Of a stretch of DNA of 64,000 bases, positions 24,183 through 36,300 are shown one piece after another. The DNA comes from Undaria pinnatifida. Lineage: Eukaryota; Sar; Phaeophyceae; Laminariales; Alariaceae. The stretch's first letter is position 1; every line of letters starts with the position of its first letter. Below the pieces are notes generated by a model. That model saw only the letters and a program-made list of their open reading frames with translations, had not been told where the DNA came from and did not search any database. The position numbers and the translations under genes are program-made. The stretch spans positions 16,831,625 to 16,895,624 of the forward strand of contig JABAKD010000016.1 of NCBI GenBank assembly GCA_012845835.1, given 5' to 3'.

Positions 24183-25249
24183 GCTTGAAAGAGCGTAAGA
24201 GGAATAGTACCAGGAGGAGAAGGAGGAGGTGAACAGAGGGAACACGGAACATGTTCATCCAAGGTTCATCTTGAATCATGGGGTTTTGTTGAGACCTTCG
24301 AGGCATTATCAAAGTGGGGCCAAATTTGACCAATTAAGACCCCAACGGCCGCCACGATCCGAATCCATCCAGAATCCATCCTGTCCCGGATCCATACAAA
24401 CGATTCATATCGTATTGAGGGATTGGGATCAAGGCATGCACTCACAGCTCTTCGTCTTGTGCGCCTTGTATACAGTAGTGTAATAGCCGTTGTTGTTTAT
24501 CACAGTGACTACGCGTCGGGCGTCTTCTAGGATAAATTACGGGCGTCTTCTAGGATAAATCAGGTATATATCCCCGTATAACGACACAAGCGACAACGAT
24601 AAGGGCGATCTCATCAACCGCCTGTTTTAGGGCAGAGCGTGCAGCAGTACGGATACCGTCATGCTGTGCGCGTGTCGTGTAGCTCCTTACGTTGCACGTC
24701 GGGCGCATCTCCTACCCCTGCAGCTCGGGCCAATTCGTATGGCCAATGTGTCATTTTTTTCAACGCCTATCAGCTCTGAAAATCCTATCAAACAAAGCTA
24801 GTGTTCAACAACTTTTTTTTTTTTTTTTCCGTTCTGCTGTATAACGTGCAGCTCCTAAATGGCTGTCAGGTACCACGCTACCAGGTATAGCAGAACATAC
24901 ATAATAAAACCGAAGGATGTCAGATGAGGAATGTTACATATGGTACAGCAGTCAGTGCACACTAAAATAGATATGGCTGGCATTCGGAGGCTAAAACCAC
25001 GCATAGTCGTGTGCGTACTTAGGGCCGTTCCTACAACAACGAGCAAATATTTAACAGGAATCGCAACCTTTGGGTGTGACAAAATATCACGAATCCTGAC
25101 ATGTTATGCCTAACGGTAAAATAAGATATGTCACGTTTCGTGACATTTACACTCAAAGCGCCACAGACTTTTCAGCATTTATTTATTTCCTGAGGGCAGT
25201 CGCTCATCGTCCGCAGTACCACGTCTTTCCTCGCAATCGGCGTGCTTGG

Positions 25250-25650
25250 CAGGGTCTGCCATGGCCCATATATGCCCCCGCCGGCCTCGGATATCCTCTC
25301 TCTCGGTGTAGATGGGGTGCAGAGTGGTTTTGTGTGTCTTGATCAGGCGTGTTTTCGTGTTTTCAAGAGGTGTGCCGTTTGTCACGAATCGTGATTATGA
25401 ATCGTGTTGGAAAAGTCTAGAAAAAAAAATGTGATGATTCGTGTTTTTTTGTCGTCATGGCATGGCCCATTATATATGCCCCCACCGGCCATGGATATCC
25501 TCTCTCTCGGTGTAGATGCGGTGCGGAGTGGTTTTGTGTGTCTTGATAAGGCGAGTTTTCGTGTTTTCACGAGGTGTGCCATTTGTCACGAATCGTGATT
25601 ATGAATCGTGCTGGAAAAATCTAGAAAAAAAATGTCATGATTCGTGAATT
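25250..25650 (+). repeat. Two-copy 200-base direct repeat with TCACGAATCGTGA palindromes
   Basis: Copies run 25250-25438 and 25455-25650. Shared landmarks are CATGGCCCATATATGCCCCC, GGATATCCTCTCTCTCGGTG, GTGGTTTTGTGTGTCTTGAT and TTTGTCACGAATCGTGATTA. Further ATGTCACGATTC-type pieces continue to 25735. Confidence 0.85.
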
Positions 25651-27837
25651 TTTGTCACACATACATCATGACGTGAAAAATCAGGTGGATTCTTGACAAA
25701 ATGTCACGATTCTTGACATTTTTTGTTCGTTAGGAATGCCCCTTAGACACAATCGAACAGCCTCGACGATTTAAGAAGAAGATGGTACTTGTATATTCAA
25801 TGGAAAGGGGCGCTCGTTGGACGAGTAAAAGCTTATAGGACGACGAATAACGAAATGCTCAGATGCGGGTGCGACAAAAGTTCCCAAGACCAACCGCGAA
25901 ACGTTTCTGCTACCGATTAATAGGGTGTTTGTGATGTTCAAATTCTGGTCTGGTTTTGGAGCCGCAGGTCATTCAGATGATCAAAACAGAACAGGGTTTG
26001 AAATTGCGTGCGAGAACCCACATCTTAGATAGTCACCCGGAACGTCGTAATTTCCGGGTAGTGCGGGACTTGCGCAAGCTCACCCCCTAACAAACCCCCC
26101 GGCCATGAGAAAATAGCCTTCCGCCGGACTTAGGTTGCCTCTATCCAACGAAGTCACAGCGGCGGTCCTAACACGTCATTAGCATGATGCACAGCAGCAC
26201 ACCAGTCTTGCAGGAACCCTCCAACCTCCAACTCTTGCTAAGAAGAACTACAACAGCAAGTATTAAGCATGGTAGTTGTACACACACGCGATCGTCCTCC
26301 TCAAACAAACCGCCGAGTTTCGGTGCACCGTGCGCTCGAGGAAGGGTTATTCGCGCTGTCAAGCGGTGAACACTCCAAGGCACTCCATGTCCTCGGCATC
26401 CTGCTTTGCCGTCTCGGAGGCTGCGGGTGTCGTCTCATTGACTGAGCAGCATGAAAAATACAAGATGGCGTTCCAGACGGCGCAGCTGGACGATAACCTT
26501 AGCGTGCAGAGCTCCGGGTCTCTTGTGCAGAGACGTCTGGCATGTTAGCTTTCTTCTCCCCCGCCCCGTCGTCTCTAGTTGGGGGTATCGCCACGCCAAC
26601 GAACGAGTGTTTTGCACGCTTCACGTTGCCTCGTGTTCGACTGTTGCGTTGCTGCCGTGGTGGACGCTGTGATAAGTAGCTGCTGTACATGCGTAGCCAA
26701 GACGACGATAGTTTCTTGCCAAATACCGAGTTTCCATTGGTCTGGGGCAACGTCGGGTTGTCCAGGCCAATAAAAAATGTTGCTCTATTTCAACCCCCCC
26801 GAAAAAAACAAACCCAATCCGACATTTTTTTTTGGTGGTATGGACACATTCGTCCGATTTTGGATCCCGTTTTCGGGAGTGGAGTTTTGTTTGGGATTGG
26901 GGGAAAAGAAAATCACCAAACCGAATCAGAATCTAAACATCGCAAACACCCTAGTACCCATTGTCAGAATCCGGTGTAGTCACCGTAACCGCAACAGCAA
27001 CGGTTACTCTAGACACACCAATCGATTGTAATGGACTCCAATACCCTATATTTAACACGCCTTTCCGATGGATGTACCATATGATGTATCGAACGATGTC
27101 TATATAGTCTACATGCCAGGTATTTTCGTCGTGTTTTATTGCTAACAATTTCTGTTTCACGCTCGCTCGTCTACACAAGCTCAATCGTGTGACGTGCGCG
27201 ATAGAATAGCGTACTGCTGTAGGGGAGCACTATTATTAGCATTCCCCGTGGATGGACCCTGTGGACCCTGTGGCGCCGTGTGTGTTCTCGGTTGCTTGCT
27301 GTTGTGGTGGCGACTGTATATACACGAAGCATGGTTGAGAGGTATGTTATCTGTGTATCGTACGTTGTCAACGTGTTGCGCCTGCACCGAACAAGATTTC
27401 CGCCACCCGGGCGGCGTCAAAATACATTACAAAATTGAACTATCTCAAAGGGGGGGGTTCGCCTTGTCTTTGGCATTTATTGCACCTGGCATTACACCAT
27501 ACAGCGTAGTTCTTTGCCACTTAACTACGAGGCGCACGCTATCATACAACCTTTGATGTTACACAGGCAAATACCAACAACAACCGCTCGACACACCATC
27601 AAAAAAAGGGTCACACAAGATTTTAAAGCACGACAGGAATGCTCCAAAACCTCTATGCACCTATCGCCATATATGAGGAACGGGAGCAGGGGAGAGGGCG
27701 GGGACGGGGGGGGTCAAGCACGATAATAAGTGCTGGCCAAGGCTACGATAAAGGGAGCACTTCACTTAGTTTACTTTCGCGACTTGGGGCCACTCGCGTG
27801 AGTGACTATCCCGGTCTCCGGCACTACTTGCATTTTG

Positions 27838-28665
27838 CGTGGAAGCTACTTGCATTTTGCGTGGAAGCTCATGAAAGCTTCCGTGGAAGCTTTCACCGTG
27901 CTCATGGAAGCTTCCATGAAAGATATGGAAGCTATGGAAGCTTCCATGGAAGCAATTAAAGCGGTGGAAGCTTCCATGAAATCTTCCATGGAAGTAACTT
28001 CCACAGGAGCTTTCACAAAAGCTTCCACGAAAGCTTCCACCGACGTAACTTCCACGGGAGCCTCCATGGAAGTAACTTCCACGAAAGCTTTCATTGAAGC
28101 TTTCATGGAAGCAGTGGAAGCTTTCGCGAAAGTTATGGAAGCTTTCATGGAAGTGACTTCCACGGAAGCTTTCATGGAAGCTTCCGTGGAAGCTTACATG
28201 GAAGATATGGAAGAACTGAAAGCTTCCACCGACGTAACTTCCACGGAAGCTTCTACGAAAGCTTCCACGAAAGCTTCCATGGAAGTAACTTCCACGAAAG
28301 CCTCCATGGAAGCTTTCATGGAAGTAATGAAAGCTTTCGCGAAAGTTATGGAAGCTCTCATGGAAGCTTTCATGGAAGTAATGGAAGCTTTCGCGAAAGT
28401 TATGGAAGCTTTCATGAAAGTAACTTTCACGGAAGCTTCCGTGAAAGCTTCCATGGAAGTTATGGAAGATATGAAAGCTTCCACGGAAGTAACTTCCACG
28501 GAAGCTTCCACGAAAGCTTCCGCTAAAGCTTCCATCGAAGTAACTTCCACGAATCTTCCATGGAAGCTTTCGTGGAAGTAACGGAAGCTTCCGTGGAAGT
28601 CGTGGAAGCTTCCATGGAAGCGATGGAAGCTTCCATGGAAGCTTTCACGAGCTTCCACCAAAAAT
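27838..28665 (+). repeat. GAAGCTTCC/GAAGCTTTC palindromic minisatellite
   Basis: About 830 bases are built from 9-base codon-register units (GGAAGCTTC, CATGGAAGC, GAAGTAACTTCCAC). Because the units are near-palindromic and multiples of three, both strands stay open and read as repeats of EAS, EAF, KAS, EVT. This explains the 259-codon plus frame and the 172-codon minus frame. No gene is implied. Confidence 0.85.
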
Positions 28666-29384
28666 GGAGATAGTGCAGGTGGCCCGACTATCCTTTCGCT
28701 GCGCCAACACAATAATCAAAATCATGTTTTTGACTGAGGTAAGGAGTCGCTCGCATTAAGTATAGCGGTCTATAGGCCCGGTAGTAAAATGGGGGATATA
28801 CCCCCTTTGCCGTAGCTCGGTCTGCCGCAAGACCTCAACGCCCCCACCTCCAGAAGCCACGGAGCGTGACGGGCGCGGGGAGGGCTAAGCACAACAATGT
28901 CTGCCCCAGGGCCTCAACGCACCCACCTCCAGCTGCGAGGAGGGGGTGGGGCGTGGGGTAGGGACCAATGTTTCAATAGCAATCGTCGCCACTCCACGCT
29001 CAAGAAAATTGACGACACCAGATCCGGTCGGACGGCCGGTTTGTTCTTACAGCAGAGAGGTATTAATGGTTGAAGCACCCTCCTTCCTTGCACCATACCT
29101 GACAAGTTAAAAAAAATCACAAACGTCCACCCCAAAAGAATCATGAATATGGTACTCTCCTGTGTGCATTTGTAGCACGAATATGCACGAGCGCACGGTA
29201 TGACATTGGACCACAGTTTAGAACCAGCCCGGTGCGTCATCAAAAAAAAAAAAAAAAAAAACAGATATTTTGGCACACAACAACGCAATTCTCCCACATC
29301 CTCCTCTGCCCGTCTACTCCCTCCCCAGGTCCGAAAACGAATGCAGTGCGGTGTAAAAATAACCAGAATGGAGTAACACAGGGT

Positions 29385-29605
29385 TTTCACGGGTCGGATC
29401 ACTTCTCACGGGGCGGGTTATCCGACCCGACCCATGGGTTTTTAGAAACTTGTTGGCCCGACCTGTACCCGACCCGACCCGTGAGTTTTTAAAACTTATT
29501 GACCCAACCTGACTCGACTCGACCCGACCTGTGAGAACCTCCTGGCCCGACCCGACTAAACCCGCGAAAGTTAGAAACTTCCTGACCCGACTAGCGGGAA
29601 GGATC
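29385..29605 (+). repeat. Tandem repeat of about 58 bases rich in CCCGACCCG
   Basis: Four degenerate units each contain a CCCGACC(C/T)G block followed by GTGAGTTTTTAAAACTT or a variant. Confidence 0.8.
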
Positions 29606-30099
29606 TGGACCCGTGAATACTGCTGAAAAAAAGTCACGCAAACAACCAAAAAAACATACATACACCTTGAAAAGGTGGAACGGAGAAAGCACCGCCAGAA
29701 CAAAGCGGATCGGACACATACCACGCCACAACGTGCCGCAAAAATGTGGAATGGAAGGGGAAAAAAAAAAAAATGCCCGGCGAACCGCATACCTGGTGTC
29801 TCATACACCAGTAGACAGTAATATCGGCAGTATAGTAGTACCACAGTATATTATGATAGTTGCACACAACAAACACACTGCTTTTGTCTCGTCTTCAAAC
29901 GCACGATCACCATCATCATCACCATGACACCCAGCAGCAGCGGCAATAATGGCAGCAACAGCAGCGGCAACAGCAACAGTGATAATAAACCCAGACGTGA
30001 ACACGCGTACGCACCTGTCCTACAGTCATCCCAAACAGATGAAAGGGGGCGCGGAGAGAGAGTAAAAAAACAGCAAACAACGACAACTTGTAGTCAATC

Positions 30100-30900
30100 C
30101 ACCTGTCTACCCGCACAGCTCTCATCCCACAGCGCACAGCTCAAACGCCACAGCTCATACCTCACAGCGCACAGCTTTCGCCGCATAACGTACAGCGCAT
30201 AGCTCACAGATCACAACCAGCAGCGAGAAAGCGCACTCCCGGCCTTAAAACAAATAAATGAGGGTGGGGGGAGGGGGAAACCATTCTACACACAGTGGCA
30301 ACTTTGACTTTCCTCCACCAGTCTATCATACTCGCACAGCTCATATGACTCACAACCACAGCTCATACCGCTGACTGCCTACAGCTGACAGCTCACAGCC
30401 TGGAGCCCCCGAGCTCACAACCAGCAGCGGGAAAGCGCACTCCCAGCCAAAAGACAAATAAATGAATGGGGGAGAGATACAAAAACTGGCACATAAAATG
30501 GCACCTTTGATTTTTCGTCCGCATGCCTATCATGTGTCATCACAGCTCATATAGCTCACAGCCACAGCTTCCAGCACACGGCTGACAGACCACAACTCAG
30601 CTGACGACTAACAACCATCAACGAGAAAGCGCAATCCAGGCCAAAAAACAAAATAATAAGAAAGCAAACAAATGAACGAGCGTGAATACGATAAGACCAA
30701 CCCCTTTCTCACAAGCAACGGACGCGAGCGATGATGAACAACGCCCGGTTTTAAATCAACCAAAATGTCGAGCGAGCCCCGCGAACGAGATATATCCCGC
30801 CAGCGACAAGCAAATATGGGACAGAGGTAAACAACAAAAAAACGACATAAAAAAAGAATGCCAGATACCTCGCTACGAAGCGACAAGCAAATAAGGCATA
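30100..30900 (+). repeat. Three-copy repeat of about 195 bases with CACAGCTCA clusters
   Basis: AACCAGCAGCGRGAAAGCGCACTCC occurs near 30208 and 30418 and as a variant near 30612. Each is followed by an ACAAATAAATGA-like block and a run of CACAGCTCAT units. A short tandem duplication of GCGACAAGCAAATA lies at 30800-30895. Confidence 0.75.
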
Positions 30901-31256
30901 ACGGTAAATAAAACGCGATAGGTAAAAAAGGAGCGGGCAAAGTAAGCAACAAGCAACCGCGCGACAAGCCAAGAGGCGGCAAGCACGGCGCTAGCGTCAT
31001 CGCCGAACACGCACACGTGCTTGTACCGACGAATCTCACAGCTTACCCAGAAAACACGGAGGGGGGGGATGCCGGAAGCCCGTCCGTCCATCGCAGCATC
31101 AATAGCAGCAATCGCAGTCAGAGTCGCATGCAGCCTCCCTCCACCACAAGACCTCCCCAAAAACAACCGAGCTGTTCCTGCTCCTAAGGCTGTTGTCGTA
31201 ATAAATATAATACCAGAAGACCGTCTCTGTCTCCTTCTCTCCCTTTGCCTCAGCGC

Positions 31257-31303
31257 GACATGCACCCCGTGGATGCGTGGTCAATGGGTCAAAAGACTAA
31301 GGT
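31257..31303 (+). other. Exon-like microsegment of unknown status
   Basis: A polypyrimidine acceptor (CCTTTGCCTCAG) is followed by 47 open bases and a good donor (AAG/GTAAGAA). Part of it (31271-31305) recurs almost exactly at 48161-48195, where the donor GT is lost. I cannot attach it to any gene; a dispersed repeat is the simpler explanation. Confidence 0.2.
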
Positions 31304-32507
31304 AAGAAACACATTAATACGTCCCCCTTTCCGCCGCCACCGCCGCTACCACCGCTGCTAATTAGCGGGAGCGTTTCGAAAGACGACGGAACGCCAGCAC
31401 TCGCCCCACCTCACCCCGCCCCACCCCACGTCCCTCGCGAGGTAGATAAACGAACAAGAAAATCAGGTAAAGTACAAAGACTGAAGCAGCGAGAGGCTTC
31501 GTTCCCACTGCGGTAACCTCTGCACCAACCAACAAAGCCGCAGCGCCGACAAACAACCACTGCACTGATCAGTCGGGGTAACTGTTAAACCAATCAATGT
31601 AGAAGTTGCTGTAACATTGAGTCAGCGGGGTGCGTGGGAAGTCAGCGCCGATAAACTAAACATGCACCAGGCTCACGAACTGGCAATTCGCGGCATATAA
31701 AAGTGTCGGATACTGCTGAATTGTTGTTCACAGTTTCGGCCTAATAAGACTGCAACTATTTAGCCGGCAAAAGGGTCAACACTGCTTGCTGCTGCAGCTG
31801 TGCTAGATAAAAGAGTGTCCATCTGGCCAACCACAGCACCAAATCACAGGTTGTTACGCTCCAATAAATGACGTATCTCATCTGGCCAACAAGCGCCTGA
31901 CAATACTTCTATCGTGTCCGACAAAACATTCCCATATAGCCGACAAGCCCCTCATCATTGCTGCAGCTCTGCCTGAACATATTGCCCATCGAGCAAACAA
32001 TAATTTCAAGCTACCGACTGTACATTTCCCATGACAAAAAATACCCCATTAAGCCAAGCTACCGCGCCACATTCTAACGCCTCTCTAAAACGAAAAACGA
32101 GCTCTTCACGCCCGTACGCCCCCACACCCTGCTCACCCACGCACACCGCGCGCACCCCAGACATGAGTGAGAGCCGGCAATTCAAAACGATATGTTACAT
32201 TCCCCCAGCCGAACCAACAAACGAGTAGTCCTGCTCTTAACCGCTTTGCTGAATACATTGAAATTGTCAAAAGAGCGAGCAGCAACCAACCAAGCAATTA
32301 CGCAACCAAGCAGATATGCCAGCACGCAAACACGCAAACACGCACGCAAGCCAAACAAGCAAGCAAGCAAGCAAACCAAACCAAAGCGCCTTTCCAAAAG
32401 GACCTGCCACATCAGCAGCACCATGGCAGACAGCACACACAAGATGCACACGAACAAAAAGATGAACACTTCGGGTATCATACTAAGAGTATACTGCTTG
32501 AGTAGCA

Positions 32508-32597
32508 CACGCACACGCACACGCACACGCACACGCACACGCACACGCACACGCACACGCACACGCACACGCACACGCACACGCACACGCACACGCG
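32508..32597 (+). repeat. (ACGCAC)n microsatellite
   Basis: Fifteen near-perfect hexamers. Confidence 0.95.
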
Positions 32598-33343
32598 CAT
32601 TACGTGACGGCCACTGCATGTGCGAGCTTAAACCTGACTCTTGTCACTATTGCAAAAAGTACCGCAGCTCCAACCCCAAGTCCCTTGTCCGCCCTGGAAG
32701 CACGGATATACCTCTATGGGAAGTAACAGCATGGCTGTGAATGGGAGCAGATTCATCCGAATCTATTGGATTGATTCAAGCGACATCGAAATCTAAAAAA
32801 TAGATCCCAATAGTTCTGATATCTACGCATCGCTTGTCACCGGCTATACTGCCCCTCCCACAAGCTGGGGGAGGCAGCTCGCTTTCGCTCACGCTACTCG
32901 CGTTGCCCGCCCGGCTCGGGTCGCTCTCTAAAATTTGCCGATAACAAATCAAGCGAGAATCAGTTGATAAAAAAAAAGTCTAATCAGTAATCGGCTTAAC
33001 CAAAATAAATGTATAATAGTTCAATCGATGTTTTGCTCCCATTCACCGCCAGCCCTATTACAACCTTTTTTAGGATCCACGTTTAGTGACCAAAAAAAAA
33101 GAAGCGACGAACGTTTTTCTTGTCAAACGTCTAGGACGAGCGCGACACAATACGAAGACCCCCACGCCGCGCGCATGTCGCACAGCTCCTAACACTGTTC
33201 AGCCACACACCGATCCCCAGCAGCCCAAGCTGCTTGGTGTGGCCGATGTTGCAACCGTTCTACCCGCCTGACGCCCCCAAAGGGAACTTCTTTCCGATTT
33301 TTTCTCGCTCCGATTCACCGCCAGCAGTAGTTGTCACAACAAC

Positions 33344-36300
33344 CTAAATAGGACGCTCACTATCTACGTCCCAGTCAAATCTCCTGTGCCCGGCAGGGAG
33401 AGGAGACAACATTCCCACCTCCGACGATCCCCCAAGCCGGGTAGCGGCGCTCGGTGGAGGCAGGGGGGGCGTCATCAGCGCCCCCCCCCCCCCCTCTACA
33501 CCCACTCCCACCGGCGCCAAGGACCTCCCGGCCATCGTACCCGGCTGCAGCGACAACGACGCGCTCCTAGGTGTTCCACAGTCGTGCACCGTAGCTAAGC
33601 TCCTAGCCGGGGATGCGGCTGAGCCAGCCCCGACCGACGAAAACGTCGACGACAAATTGACTGTGAAACCCTTGCGTGCTCTTCCGGTCGGCGTGGGGGT
33701 AGTGGCGGTAAGGTTATCACTTACGGTGAGCGCCGTGGTGGCACTTTTGAGTAGCGATGCCCTTGTTTGATCGGAAGGGGTAGGACGAGTTGCTCCCGCA
33801 GCGGCAGCGAGGGTGGTGGCGGCAGTGTCCTTGGTTAGGGTACGATTGAAGTTAGCTTCAAACTTAGCGTAGTCGCCGTCGCCGCCGCTGCCCACCCTGT
33901 CCCCTCCGCTATACGAAAAAGCGGTTTTCTGTTCTCGCTCGACACGCTCGCGCTGCAGAGCCCTTTGCACCTTGTGAGGTACCCTTGGGACGGAGGACTC
34001 CATCCAGTACTGGTGGTGACATACAATTCGCGGCAGGGCAAACAGGGGGGTATAGTGTTGAGGAAATGAGGTAGAAAGGGGGGATACAGAGGCATGGTAT
34101 AGGGGGAGGAAGGGGATACAGATGGATAACATACGGGGGAGGGAGAAGAGAGGAGGGCATCTTGGTAGGGAGGGCTCCAACCAGTCCTGATGGTGGCCCC
34201 TAGAGCGGGGGAGGATGAGCGGGGGCTGTAGTGGGGTTAGAGAGGGAGTTGAGACAGATAGAACGAGTGGGGTATAGAGGGACAATCCGGGGGGGGGTGA
34301 GGGGATGGAGGGATTCCACAGAGGGGGGGGGGGGGAAGAAGAGAGCCCCTTGGTCCTTAGGACTCCATCGAGTAACGGTGGTGGTACATACAGCATGTAT
34401 GGGCAGGGAGGTGTTGTGGGCTTAGAGGCGGAGATTAGACAAGAGACGGGGGGACATGGAGGGGTAATATAGCGGCGGGGAGGCGTTATAATTTCATGTA
34501 CAACCGTATTATAGGAGGAAACACATAGGGGGGAGAGGGAAGAGAAGAGGCACCTGGTACTGAAGACTCCATCCAGTACTGGTGGTGCCACATGTAGCGT
34601 GTGGGGGTAGGGAAGGCGAGGTAGGGGTCAGGGAAAGAGATGCTATATATACAGAGAGAGGGGGGGGTATGGAGGGATGGTAAGGGGGGGGGGGGGGGGG
34701 TTATGGAGGAGTAATATCGTGGGGGGGGTTGAGAAGAGAGAGGGAGAGGGGGGAGGAGAGAGGCAAAATATAAGTATCCTCGAACTAACCCTTTCCCGTT
34801 CGGCGAATGCACGCTCGAACGCTCACACACCCCTCACGCTCCTATGCTCGCGTACCCCACACGCTCGCACCTTGAGGAATAGGATGATGTGCTCCGCCAC
34901 CACCACGACCAAAACACGCGTCGCTCGGGACACCTCGGAAGGCCACCAACGTGTCGACGTTACGCCAATCAGCGCGCAGTTCGTGACAACGGCGATCACG
35001 GTCATCAGCTCTAGAACGTTGTCCCACACGCCGATGCCGCCGCTCTTTAGCGCGATAGGGCGACGTCTGCCCGAAATAAGGGGTGGGGGGTTCGTGGAGG
35101 GGAGGAAAGGGAAGGGGGGGGGGGGGTGAGCGTGGGGGTTGGGGTGGGATTGTGATGTATTCATATCATGGGAACTTCCGGTCGAAGAAAAAGGCGGGGG
35201 AGGAGAGTAAGTACGGAGGGTGCCGCCTCTCCATCGTTATAGGGCGGCGTTTGCCGAAACTAGGGAGGGGGGAGCGGGAAAGAGCTGGGAGGGTGGGGGG
35301 GGTGACGGGGGAGAAAAAAAGTATGTATATGGATGTCGGGGAAGAAAAGGCGGGGAGTGTGTGGAAAGGAGAGAGCAAGAAGGGGGCGGGGGGGGGGGGG
35401 CGACGAGGGAGCAGGGTCAAGGGCTGAGTGGAGAGGGGGGAGGGGGGGGGGGGGACGGGAGGCGAGGGGGAAGAAAGGGGAAAGGGAGAACGGGAGCCGA
35501 GGCGAAGTGGTGATATATCTCTCCATCTCTCTCGTTTTCTCCATCTAGTTGATGTCGTTCTCGTTCTGTTTCTCTCGGTTTCTTTTATGGCAAGCAAGCA
35601 AACCAGGCGAATAAGCAAAACGCCATACACGCAAGGAAAACAAACATCAAATCAAAGGAACGCAAGCACGCACCTAGTCTTGCAAACCTTGTGGGCGTCC
35701 ACTCTGGTCTGCACGAGGTTGTTGATCATCGCCAGTAGAGGGGCGAGAGGGAAGGCGGCGGAGAAGAGCGCCACGTAGCCGAATTGGATGAGGCTCATCG
35801 TGTAGTCATCTAAAACGTCTGCCATGTCGTACTCCTTCAGCAAGGCCTCCTCCCACAAGTCTGCCCACGACAAAACAATGAAACAAAAATATTATTGTTA
35901 CATTTTCATTCCGACAACGAAGAAAATCGCTTACTATTCCGTCCTCATTGTGGTACAGTCGTTCGAGACGTCGCCCATAGCGTGCTCCTTACGTAGGGCC
36001 TCTTTCCACTGGTCTGCCCAGGACGAATCAGTAACAACACAAATCTAGGTGAGACCGGCGGAGAATAATCACAAAGATGTTTTGGGGGCAAATCAAGGCC
36101 TTTTTCGGCCTTAATGTACTAGTTTCAATGAAGGCAGGCGGTCTCATCATTGTCATCATCATCATCATAACCACCACCACCACCTTGATCGTTACCATGA
36201 TCACCACTGCCATCATCATCATTATCTTCATCCGAATCATTCATCTACCCACGGTCGCCTTACCAATACGGCAACATCATCACCACCATCACCATCACCA

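Larger units (their letters stand above)
24183..33343. other. About 9 kb intergenic region, repeat-dominated
   Basis: The region lies between the 5' end of NDK and the 3' end of the anoctamin gene. I find no gene that I can defend. Contents: a duplicated GGGCGTCTTCTAGGATAAAT near 24510-24560, and the tandem arrays listed separately. Unassigned ORFs such as 26276-26548 (+) and 27194-27556 (+) lie in non-repeat DNA. The frame at 26276 ends in a non-repetitive stretch (FQTAQLDDNLSVQSSG) that looks mildly coding-like but is unrecognised. Confidence 0.45.

Noticed and set aside
27802-28581. 259-codon plus-strand open frame
   Set aside because: Composed entirely of the palindromic 9-base satellite; open equally on the other strand.
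30608-31039. 143-codon minus-strand hydrophobic frame
   Set aside because: It overlaps tandem duplications, has no recognisable motif and its composition follows the A-rich plus strand.
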